Source: an uncultured Eubacteriales bacterium (GTDB lineage: Bacteria > Bacillota > Clostridia > Christensenellales > Aristaeellaceae). Taken from it: a stretch of DNA of 12,518 nt. The DNA lies in NCBI GenBank assembly GCA_900550955.1, contig URUF01000054.1, forward strand, positions 1 through 12,518. Reading direction: 5' to 3'. Numbering within the stretch: position 1 is the first letter of the stretch; every line of letters starts with the position of its first letter. Under the pieces are notes generated by a model. That model worked only from the letters and a program-made list of their open reading frames with translations, was not told the DNA's origin and searched no databases. Below are positions 6,237-12,518 of the stretch, piece by piece. The translations under genes and the position numbers were made by a program.

Positions 6237-7252
6237 CAGCCCGCGCCGCCCGCCCTGTCCAGGGAACGGATGCGGCCGCAGATTAAATTGCACACATCCC
6301 CCGCCAGCTGCATCAGGCGGGAATCGTTCATCAGCTCCAGCCGTTGGTCAAACCGGCCCGCAATGGCGCTTATCAAAAACGGCGAGCCCGTAAGCGCCGC
6401 CTCCAGGCTGGCAAACAGGGGGGCCTCCATCGCGTCGGTAAAAATGCGCGCGGCGCGGATGACCCCGCCCTCCACGTTCAGCTTTACCATGACCCCGCCC
6501 CAGGGGAAGCGCTCCGATATGCTGAAGGTGTAGGGGATGGCCTCGGGGTAAATCCATGCGGGATCGGCAAAGCGGGCCGTCCAGCCTTCAATGGAGCGGC
6601 TGTCCAGCATCTGCTCGTCCAGCCAGGCGGGCTGCGCGCCGTACACGCGGGCAAACGCCCAGTACAGCGCCTGCTGCAAGGCGTCCACCGTTATATCCGC
6701 GCAAAGGGCGTTCAGGTTCACCGGCGCGTCCGCCGGGCCGGGGCTTGCGGGCTGCGCGCCGGTAAGGTAGCGGGCCCATTGCTCCAAATCGCAATTCACA
6801 AGCAGCGCGCCGTGATGCATGGCCGCCGAGCCGGATTTGAAGAACGCGTTGCGGCCGAACATATGGCCCTCCGCGTGCAAAATGGCATGCGGCCCGCTTT
6901 GCGCCTGCACGCCAAACGCGCCCACGGCCATGCCCGCCACGCCCAGCTGGCGGGCGATATCAAACTGCGTTTTCGGCAATAAAAAAGTAAAGTTTAACAC
7001 GCCCGCGTCGTGGTAGGCGGTGGCGCCGCCGCCCAGGCGGCGCGCGATATGCCCGCCCGAGGCCAAAAACGGGTCCACCTTGCATTCGTACAGCGGGTTC
7101 TGGCAGCGGCCAATCAAAATGCTGTGCTCGTTTTGCCACAGGTATAAAATGGCCGTGTCCTCCGGCAGCGTATCCATCAAATGCTTTTCAATGGCCTGGT
7201 TGCGGTAGGGGTTTCCCCCGCGCGCGATCAGGCAGGCGGTGCGTCGAATCAT
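6236..7252 (-). CDS. lplA: Lipoate-protein ligase A homologue with variant motifs
   Basis: Members of this family activate lipoate with ATP and attach it to a lysine of lipoyl domains (GcvH, E2 subunits) in the cytoplasm. The protein has 338 residues, equal to E. coli LplA. It shows the LWQNEHSILIGRCQNP strand (38-53), RRLGGGATAYHD (71-82) followed by NFTF, HHGALLVNCDLE (146-157), and a C-terminal accessory domain with RFPWGGVMVKLNVEGG (248-263). Two motifs deviate: the usual RRxSGGGAVYHD is changed inside, and the segment that normally reads GRND-(loop)-K-x-SGxA is shortened to GRNAFFKSGSA, with K139 directly before SGSA. It may be a ligase subtype or have another acyl substrate. No lipoylated protein gene is nearby. 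The ATG at 7252 fits the family N-terminus; the best upstream purine site (GAAAGG) is distant. A lone TATAAC at 7361-7356 is a weak -10 candidate. Confidence 0.88.
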   Translation of the reverse strand: MIRRTACLIARGGNPYRNQAIEKHLMDTLPEDTAILYLWQNEHSILIGRCQNPLYECKVDPFLASGGHIARRLGGGATAYHDAGVLNFTFLLPKTQFDIARQLGVAGMAVGAFGVQAQSGPHAILHAEGHMFGRNAFFKSGSAAMHHGALLVNCDLEQWARYLTGAQPASPGPADAPVNLNALCADITVDALQQALYWAFARVYGAQPAWLDEQMLDSRSIEGWTARFADPAWIYPEAIPYTFSISERFPWGGVMVKLNVEGGVIRAARIFTDAMEAPLFASLEAALTGSPFLISAIAGRFDQRLELMNDSRLMQLAGDVCNLICGRIRSLDRAGGAG

Positions 7253-7273
7253 GGGGGTTTCACGGCCTTTCAG

Positions 7274-7353
7274 GGCGGCAGCGTGGCGCTTCGCCTTTGG
7301 TATCCTTCTTTACTTCGCCATGGGACGGGCTATTTCCTGCGCGTTCTGCCGCC
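7274..7353 (-). promoter_or_regulatory. Inverted repeat in the lplA leader, possible RNA structure
   Basis: In the - strand leader GGCGGCAG (7353-7346) pairs perfectly with CTGCCGCC (7281-7274), closing a 64-base interior in which TGGCG and CGCCA can form a second helix. It ends 21 bases before the lplA ATG. It matches no riboswitch consensus I know, so a regulatory role is speculative. Confidence 0.35.
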
Positions 7354-7406
7354 GTGTTATAACCGAACAACTTAATTTTATTTTTTAAAAACGTTCGTGT
7401 TTTTGC

Positions 7407-7435
7407 TTTACAAACGGCGCATTCTGGTGTATGAT
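7407..7435 (+). promoter_or_regulatory. Sigma-A-type promoter for the BMP-family transporter operon
   Basis: TTTACA (7407-7412), a 17-base spacer and TATGAT (7430-7435) each match the consensus hexamers at five of six positions. Transcription would start near 7442, leaving a leader of about 49 bases, too short for a typical purine riboswitch. An A/T-rich run at 7371-7390 lies upstream. Confidence 0.75.
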
Positions 7436-7490
7436 ATGGACTGTAACACCGGCAATCTTTCCAATCAACACATAGGAGGATGGAATTTCT

Positions 7491-8669
7491 ATGAAGAAGC
7501 TCGTTGGCATTTTGCTCGTGCTGTGCATGGTAATGGGCGTGGCTCTGGCGCAGGCCGAGGGCGTGCCCGCCGATCAAATCAAGGTTGGCTACATCTGCAT
7601 TGGCGACGAGAACGAGGGCTACACCGCCAACCACATCAACGGCCTGAAGGAGGCCCAGGCCGCCCTTGGCCTCACCGACGACCAGATCATGATCAAGTAC
7701 AACATTCCCGAAACCGAAGCCGCCTACGAGGCCGCCGTTGACCTGGCCGAGAACGGCTGCAACATCATCATCGCCACCAGCTTCGGCCACGAGAGCTATG
7801 TGTTCCAGGCTGCGGCCGAGTACCCGGACATCCAGTTCTGCCACGCCACCGGCACCGCCGCCAGCTCCAGCGAGCTAAGCAACGTGCATAACTACTTCAC
7901 CGCCATCTACGAGGCGCGCTATGTAAGCGGCGTGGCGGCCGGCATGAAGCTGGCCCAGATGATCGAGGAAGGCGCGATCACCGCCGAGGAAGCCAAGATC
8001 GGCTACGTGGGCGCGTTCCCCTTCGCCGAGGTTATTTCCGGCTACACCAGCTTCTTCCTGGGCGCGCGCAGCATGTGCCCCTCCGTTACCATGGAAGTGC
8101 GCTACACCAACAGCTGGGGCGATATGGCCCTTGAAAAGGAAACCGCCGAGGCCCTCATCGGCAACGGCTGCAAGCTGATCTGCCAGCATTCCGATACCGT
8201 TGGCCCCGCCACCGCCTGCGAGGCGGCCAAGGTGCCCATGGTGGGCTACAATATCTCCATGATCCCCACGGCCCCCACCCAGGCTTTGACCTCCGCCGCC
8301 TGCGACTGGGGCGCGTATGTGACCTTCGCCATCAAGAGCGTGATCGAGGGTTCCGAGATTCCCAGGGACTGGTGCTATGGCTACTCTGACGGCGCTGTGC
8401 ACGTAACCGAGGTTAACGAGGCCGCCGCGGCCCCCGGCACCGCCGAGAAGCTGGCCGAGGTTGAGGCCGCTTTGAAGGCCGGCGAGCTGCATGTGTTTGA
8501 CTGCTCCACCTTCACCGTGGGCGGCCAGGAGCTCACCAGCTACACCGCCGCCTATGGCCTGGAGGGCGTGGAAATGGTTTCCGACGGCTACTTCCACGAG
8601 TCCGAGGTTCGCAGCGCCCCCTACTTCGATATCATCATCGACGGCATCAACGCCGTGGTTGAGCAGTAA
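7491..8669 (+). CDS. BMP-family ABC transporter substrate-binding protein
   Basis: This 392-residue exported protein belongs to the BMP/PnrA-like (Med) family, whose studied members bind nucleosides and deliver them to an ABC permease. The signal peptide MKKLVGILLVLCMVMGVALA ends near AQA-EG (residue 22); the Cys at 12 is not in a proper lipobox. Family features are KVGYICIGDENEGYTANHINGLKEA (31-55), IIIATSFGHESYVFQAA (92-108) where ligand contacts usually lie, IGYVGAFPFAEVISGYTSFFLGA (170-192), TNSWGD (206-211), QHSDTVGPATACEA (232-245) and VGYN (251-254). AGGAGG at 7474-7479 precedes the ATG. It heads the operon with its ATPase and two permeases. Codon choice is strongly skewed to GCC, GAG, ATC, AAC and TAC, suggesting high expression. 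Nucleosides are the likely but unproven ligand. Confidence 0.95.
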   Translation: MKKLVGILLVLCMVMGVALAQAEGVPADQIKVGYICIGDENEGYTANHINGLKEAQAALGLTDDQIMIKYNIPETEAAYEAAVDLAENGCNIIIATSFGHESYVFQAAAEYPDIQFCHATGTAASSSELSNVHNYFTAIYEARYVSGVAAGMKLAQMIEEGAITAEEAKIGYVGAFPFAEVISGYTSFFLGARSMCPSVTMEVRYTNSWGDMALEKETAEALIGNGCKLICQHSDTVGPATACEAAKVPMVGYNISMIPTAPTQALTSAACDWGAYVTFAIKSVIEGSEIPRDWCYGYSDGAVHVTEVNEAAAAPGTAEKLAEVEAALKAGELHVFDCSTFTVGGQELTSYTAAYGLEGVEMVSDGYFHESEVRSAPYFDIIIDGINAVVEQ

Positions 8670-8684
8670 GTTCGCCTTTTGAGC

Positions 8685-8761
8685 GGGCGGCAATGTCCTC
8701 ATCCGTCCGGGGCCGCGCGGCCCCGGAGGGGGGAGCCATTGGCCGCCCCTTTTCTCTTTCC
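8685..8761 (+). terminator. Nested hairpin after the binding-protein gene (leaky terminator or stabiliser)
   Basis: The outer arms GGGCGGCAATG (8685-8695) and CATTGGCCGCCC (8737-8748, with one bulged G) enclose a perfect inner hairpin, CCGGGGCC-GCGC-GGCCCCGG (8707-8726). CTTTTCTCTTTCC follows. It stands between the binding-protein stop and the ATPase gene, where partial termination or mRNA protection commonly raises binding-protein levels over the transporter core. Confidence 0.7.
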
Positions 8762-8792
8762 ATCCCCCCTATCATAATGGAGGTACTGTTCC

Positions 8793-10328
8793 TTGCAAAC
8801 AGACGCTATGATTGAAATGCGCGGCGTCACCAAGCATTTTGGCGCGGTGGTCGCCAATGAGGACGTGAACCTGACCGTGCGCCGGGGCGAGATTTTGGCC
8901 GTGCTGGGCGAAAACGGAAGCGGCAAAACATCGCTGATGAACATGCTATCCGGCATCTATTTCCCGGACGCGGGGCATATTTTTGTGGACGGCCGCGAGG
9001 TGGTGATCCGCTCGCCCAAGGACGCTTTCGCTTTGGGTATAGGCATGATTCATCAGCATTTTAAGCTGGTGGACGTGCTTACCGCCGCGGAAAACATCAT
9101 CCTGGGCCTGCCGGGCAAGCTTAGGCTGGATATGAAGCAGGTTCAGCGCGATATCCGCGCGCTTACCGAAAAATACGGCTTCGAGATCGACCTGGAGCGC
9201 AAGGTTTACGAAATGAGCGTGTCGCAGAAGCAAACGGTGGAAATTGTAAAAATGCTCTACCGCGGCGCGAACATCCTCATCCTGGACGAGCCCACCGCCG
9301 TGCTCACCCCCCAGGAAACCGATACGCTGTTCCAGGTGCTTAGGAACATGCGCGACCAGGGGCACAGCATCATCATCATAACGCACAAGCTAAACGAGGT
9401 GCTTTCCCTCAGCGACCGCGTGGCGGTGCTGCGCAAGGGGCGCAGCATCGGTTCCGTTAACACGTGCGACGCCACCGAAATGAGCCTGACCGAAATGATG
9501 GTTGGCAAGAAGGTGGAGCTGGACATTGAGCGGCCCGAGCCCGTAAACCCCGTGATGAAGCTGCGCCTGACCGATGTGACCGTTACCGACCGCGAGGGCC
9601 GCGAGGTGCTCTCCCACGCCAATTTTGAGGCCTTTACCGGCGAAATCCTGGGCGTGGCGGGCATTGCGGGCAGCGGGCAAAAGGAGCTGCTGGAGGCCAT
9701 TGCCGGCTTGCAGCCGCATGTGGAGGGCCGCATCCAGTACCGCAACCGCAAGGGCCACATCAAGGAGCTTACCGAAATGACGGCCCAGGAAATCCGCGAG
9801 ATCGGCATCCGGCTGGCCTTTGTGCCGGAGGACCGCCTGGGCATGGGCCTGGTGGCCTCCATGGGCATGACGGGCAACATGATGCTGCGCTCCTACAAGC
9901 AGGGCCGTTCCTTCTTTTCCGAGCGCAGGCAGCCCCGCACGCTGGCCGAGCGCATTATGAGGGAGCTGGACGTTGTAACCCCCGGCGTGGAATGGCCTGT
10001 GGGCCGCATGAGCGGCGGCAACGTGCAAAAGGTGCTTGTAGGGCGCGAGATCGCCTCCGCGCCGCAGGTGCTGATGGTGGCCTACCCCGTGCGCGGACTG
10101 GACATCAACTCCTCCTATACCATTTACCATCTGCTTAACGAGCAAAAGAAAAACGGCTCCGCCGTCATCTGCGTGGGCGAGGATTTGGACGTGCTTTTGG
10201 CCCTGTGCGACCGCATCCTGGTGCTGGCGGACGGCCATGTGAGCGGCGTTGTGGATGCGCGCACCGCCACCAAGGAGCAAATTGGCCTGTTGATGACCAA
10301 CCATACCGCAAAGGAGGCGCAGGCATGA
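8793..10328 (+). CDS. BMP-operon ABC transporter ATPase with two nucleotide-binding domains
   Basis: The 511-residue cytoplasmic ATPase carries two ABC domains, as in the RbsA/YufO group, and powers uptake through the two permeases that follow. Domain 1 has Walker A GENGSGKT (39-46), Q-loop HQHF (87-90), signature MSVSQ (141-145, where the family usually has LSVG(x)Q), Walker B ILILDEP (161-167) and H-loop H198. Domain 2 has a degenerate P-loop GIAGSGQ (290-296), signature MSGGN (406-410) and Walker B VLMVAYPVRGLD (426-437) lacking the acidic residue; loss of P-loop Lys and of the acidic residue in domain 2 is usual for the family. The TTG at 8793 is chosen over the ATG at 8808 because GGAGGT (8779-8784) sits 8-9 bases before TTG but too far from ATG. 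Its stop overlaps the next start as ATGA. Confidence 0.96.
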   Translation: MQTDAMIEMRGVTKHFGAVVANEDVNLTVRRGEILAVLGENGSGKTSLMNMLSGIYFPDAGHIFVDGREVVIRSPKDAFALGIGMIHQHFKLVDVLTAAENIILGLPGKLRLDMKQVQRDIRALTEKYGFEIDLERKVYEMSVSQKQTVEIVKMLYRGANILILDEPTAVLTPQETDTLFQVLRNMRDQGHSIIIITHKLNEVLSLSDRVAVLRKGRSIGSVNTCDATEMSLTEMMVGKKVELDIERPEPVNPVMKLRLTDVTVTDREGREVLSHANFEAFTGEILGVAGIAGSGQKELLEAIAGLQPHVEGRIQYRNRKGHIKELTEMTAQEIREIGIRLAFVPEDRLGMGLVASMGMTGNMMLRSYKQGRSFFSERRQPRTLAERIMRELDVVTPGVEWPVGRMSGGNVQKVLVGREIASAPQVLMVAYPVRGLDINSSYTIYHLLNEQKKNGSAVICVGEDLDVLLALCDRILVLADGHVSGVVDARTATKEQIGLLMTNHTAKEAQA

Positions 10329-11419
10329 GCAAGGAACCCCTGATGCATATCGTAAAGCGCGACGGCGCGCCCTTCTGGCGCGGGGCGCTGGTGCGGCTAA
10401 TCGCGGTTTTGCTTTCGCTGGTTGTGTGCGCGGTGGTCATTGTGGCGCTTACCGGCATGAACCCGTTAAGCGTGTACGCCGGCATTTGGAACGGGGCCAT
10501 GGGCACCACGCGGCGCATGTGGGTTACGCTGCGCGACGCGGCCATCCTTTTGTGCATTGGCTTTGCGGTGCTGCCCGCCTTCCGCATGCGGTTTTGGAAC
10601 ACCGGCGCGGAGGGGCAGGTGCTGGTGGGCGCGATGGCTACCGCCGCCGTGATGATCTATGGAAAAGACCTGCCCGCGTGGGCGCTGTACGCGCTTTGCC
10701 CCCTGGCGGGCGTGCTGGCGGGGCTTGTGTGGGGCGTGATTCCCGCCTTCTTTAAGGCGCACTGGAACACCAATGAAACGCTGTTTACCCTGATGCTCAA
10801 CTACATTGCCATGCAGCTGGTCAGCTTTGCCATCGTCTTTTGGGAAAACCCCAAGGGCTCCAACCACGTAGGGCTGATCAACAGCCAATCCAAGGCGGGC
10901 TGGCTACCCAGCATCGGCACAAACGGCTACCTGCTGCCCATCTTCATCGTGCTGGCGCTGATGGTGATCCTGTTTGTATATATGCAATACTCCAAGCAGG
11001 GCTACGAGATCGCCGTTGTGGGCGAGAGCGAGAACACCGCGCATTACGCGGGCATCAACGTGCGCCGCGTCATCATCCGCACCATGGCCATTTGCGGCGG
11101 CATCGGCGGGCTGGCGGGCTACCTGCTGGCAAGCGGCGTGGGGCACACCATTTCCACGGGCCTGGCGGGCGGCCGCGGCTTTACCGCCATCATTGTGGCG
11201 TGGCTTGGCAAGCTGAACCCCTTTGCCATGCTGGTGGTGGCCTTCTTCCTTGTGTTTATGGAAAAGGGCGCCATACAAATCGCCACGCAGTTCAACCTGA
11301 ACGAAAACGCCAGCGACATCCTCACCGGCATTATCCTGTTCTTCATTCTGGGGTGCGAGTTCTTTATCAACTACCGCATCGAGTGGCGCAAGCAAGCGCG
11401 CGAGGAGGTAAAGGCATGA
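10325..11419 (+). CDS. ABC transporter permease, BMP/nucleoside type, first subunit
   Basis: This 364-residue integral membrane protein belongs to the branched-chain/ribose-type permease family and resembles the longer nucleoside permease (YufP/NupP group). Hydrophobic segments run from about residue 22 to 43 and then repeatedly to about 350. Family signatures are FRMRFWNTGAEGQ (86-98), NETLFTLMLNYIA (150-162), GYEIAVVGESENTAHYAGIN (226-245), which is the cytoplasmic coupling loop facing the ATPase, and GRGFTAIIVAWLGKLNP (283-299). The frame is open further upstream inside the ATPase gene, but AAGGAGG (10311-10317) is 7 bases before the ATG at 10325 and the ATGA overlap marks the true start. 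It should pair with the next permease as a heterodimer. Confidence 0.95.
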   Translation: MSKEPLMHIVKRDGAPFWRGALVRLIAVLLSLVVCAVVIVALTGMNPLSVYAGIWNGAMGTTRRMWVTLRDAAILLCIGFAVLPAFRMRFWNTGAEGQVLVGAMATAAVMIYGKDLPAWALYALCPLAGVLAGLVWGVIPAFFKAHWNTNETLFTLMLNYIAMQLVSFAIVFWENPKGSNHVGLINSQSKAGWLPSIGTNGYLLPIFIVLALMVILFVYMQYSKQGYEIAVVGESENTAHYAGINVRRVIIRTMAICGGIGGLAGYLLASGVGHTISTGLAGGRGFTAIIVAWLGKLNPFAMLVVAFFLVFMEKGAIQIATQFNLNENASDILTGIILFFILGCEFFINYRIEWRKQAREEVKA

Positions 11420-12399
11420 ACCTGATCGTTGTGTTTTTGCAAAAGGCCATTGCGCAGGGCATCGCCATCCTCTACGGCGCGAACGGCGAAATCATTACCG
11501 AAAAAAGCGGCAACCTGAACCTGGGCGTGCCCGGCATGATGTACATGGGCGGCGTGGCCGGGCTGATGGGCGCGTTTTTGTATGAAAACAGCGTGGAAGC
11601 GCCCGTGCCCTTTGTGGGCATGCTAATCGCGCTTGCTTGCGCGCTGGCGGGCAGCGGCCTGGGCGCGCTTATTTACAGCGTGCTCACCATCACCCTGCGC
11701 GCCAATCAAAACGTGACCGGCCTTGCGCTTACCACCTTTGGCATGGGCTTTGGCAACTTTTTTGGCGGCTCGCTTTCCAAGCTGGCGGGCGGCGTGGGGC
11801 AAATTTCCACCCAGTACACGGCCAGCGCCTTCCGCGCCAAAATCCCGTTCCTAAGCTCTCTGCCCGTGGTGGGCGACGTGCTGTTCAGCTACGGCTTTCT
11901 TACCTACTTTTCCATCGCAATTACAATCCTGCTAAGCTGGTTCCTCTACCGCACGCGCAAGGGCCTGAACCTGCGCGCCGTTGGCGAAAGCGCCGCGACC
12001 GCCGACGCGGCGGGCGTGAACGTGAACCTATACAAGTACCTTGCCACCCTTGTGGGCGGTATGCTGGCCGGGCTGGGCGGCCTATACTTTGTGATGGAGT
12101 ACACCGGCGGCACCTGGGTGAACAACGGCTTTGGCGACCGTGGCTGGCTGGCCATCGCGCTGGTGATCTTTGCGCGCTGGCGGCCGCTAAACGCCATTTG
12201 GGGCTCCATTCTATTTGGCGGGCTTTACATCCTCTACCTTTACATTCCCGGCCTGGACCGCAGCATGCAGGAGATTTTCAAGGCCCTGCCCTATGTGGTG
12301 ACCATCGTGGTGCTGGTGATTACCAGCCTGCGCAAAAAACGCGAGGATCAGCCGCCCATGAGCCTGGGCGTGGCCTATTTCCGCGAGGACCGCGGTTGA
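11416..12399 (+). CDS. ABC transporter permease, BMP/nucleoside type, second subunit
   Basis: This 327-residue membrane protein is the shorter partner permease (YufQ/NupQ group). Early in the protein GEIITEKSGNLNLGVPG (24-40) matches the family's conserved GxxxTERSGxxNLGxEGM region, with Pro replacing the usual Glu at 39. NQNVTGLALTTFG (97-109), GLNLRAVGESAATADAAG (183-200), which is the coupling loop, and GDRGWLAIALVIFARWRP (240-257) are also typical. About eight hydrophobic segments are visible, followed by a basic, cytoplasmic tail after residue 303. GGAGGT (11404-11409) precedes the ATG, which overlaps the previous stop as ATGA. The much longer open frame starting at 10840 is only an out-of-frame extension inside the first permease gene. 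Confidence 0.95.
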   Translation: MNLIVVFLQKAIAQGIAILYGANGEIITEKSGNLNLGVPGMMYMGGVAGLMGAFLYENSVEAPVPFVGMLIALACALAGSGLGALIYSVLTITLRANQNVTGLALTTFGMGFGNFFGGSLSKLAGGVGQISTQYTASAFRAKIPFLSSLPVVGDVLFSYGFLTYFSIAITILLSWFLYRTRKGLNLRAVGESAATADAAGVNVNLYKYLATLVGGMLAGLGGLYFVMEYTGGTWVNNGFGDRGWLAIALVIFARWRPLNAIWGSILFGGLYILYLYIPGLDRSMQEIFKALPYVVTIVVLVITSLRKKREDQPPMSLGVAYFREDRG

Positions 12400-12415
12400 A
12401 GGAAGGCGCTTGTTC

Positions 12416-12518
12416 ATGACCATCATCGACACCCACGCGCACATCTATCCCGACGCAATCGCCGAAAAGGCGGCACGGTCCATCGGCACCTTCTACGGCA
12501 TCCCCATGTGCATGGACG
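12416..12518 (+). CDS. Amidohydrolase-family protein, N-terminus only
   Basis: Only 34 codons are in the window. The product begins MTIIDTHAHIYPDAIAEKAA, and the DTHAH segment carries the HxH metal-binding pair that opens the TIM barrel in the amidohydrolase superfamily (amidohydrolase 2 type, PF04909-like). Such enzymes hydrolyse, deaminate or decarboxylate small substrates using one or two metal ions. AGGAAGG (12400-12406) lies 9 bases before the ATG, and the gene begins 16 bases after the permease stop with no terminator, so it is very likely cotranscribed with the transporter. It could act on the imported compound. The substrate and the remaining metal ligands are not visible. Confidence 0.8.
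   Translation, partial: MTIIDTHAHIYPDAIAEKAARSIGTFYGIPMCMD

Noticed and set aside
7253..7353. Resemblance of part of the lplA leader to a 16S rRNA fragment (GGCGAAG near ACCA)
   Set aside because: Only a short word matches and the flanks do not, so chance is the better explanation.
7875..8702. 275-codon - strand open frame opposite the BMP gene
   Set aside because: A Gly/His/Ala-rich antisense shadow caused by strong codon bias of the BMP gene.
10840..11415. Long N-terminal extension of the second permease (519 codons in all)
   Set aside because: It overlaps the first permease out of frame; GGAGGT and the ATGA junction fix the start at 11416.

Overview
The window looks like chromosomal DNA from a fairly GC-rich Firmicute, probably of the class Clostridia. 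Support for this is indirect: an isoprenoid/lipid cluster with the order (probable cdsA)-dxr-rseP, strong AGGAGG-type ribosome binding sites, TTG and GTG starts backed by such sites, sigma-A-type promoters, and a Bacillus/Clostridium-style BMP-family nucleoside ABC operon. The species cannot be named from the sequence.

Layout, left to right. (1) 1-2392, + strand: the lysine/proline-rich tail of an unseen upstream gene overlaps the start of dxr, which is followed by rseP. A bidirectional terminator at 2458-2493 closes this housekeeping cluster. (2) 2557-5824, - strand: a promoter near 5830 drives a small secreted protein of unknown function (GTG start at 5677), then two tandem genes resembling extracellular solute-binding proteins. 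These two overlap by 4 nt. No permease or ATPase accompanies them. (3) 5825-6235: a gene-free, largely AT-rich stretch with inverted repeats and two leftward terminator-like hairpins. (4) 6236-7252, - strand: a lipoate-protein ligase A homologue with altered active-site motifs and a possibly structured leader. (5) 7407-12399, + strand: a promoter and a complete BMP-family ABC uptake operon (binding protein, double ATPase, two permeases). A strong nested hairpin follows the binding-protein gene, and ATGA overlaps couple the rest. (6) 12416-end: the start of an amidohydrolase in the same operon.

The ordinary parts are isoprenoid precursor synthesis (dxr), membrane proteolysis (rseP), lipoate attachment (lplA) and probable nucleoside uptake with a linked hydrolase. 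The least explained part is the block 2557-6110: an exported-protein operon with visibly lower GC than its flanks. I found no CRISPR array, tRNA, rRNA, transposase or phage gene.
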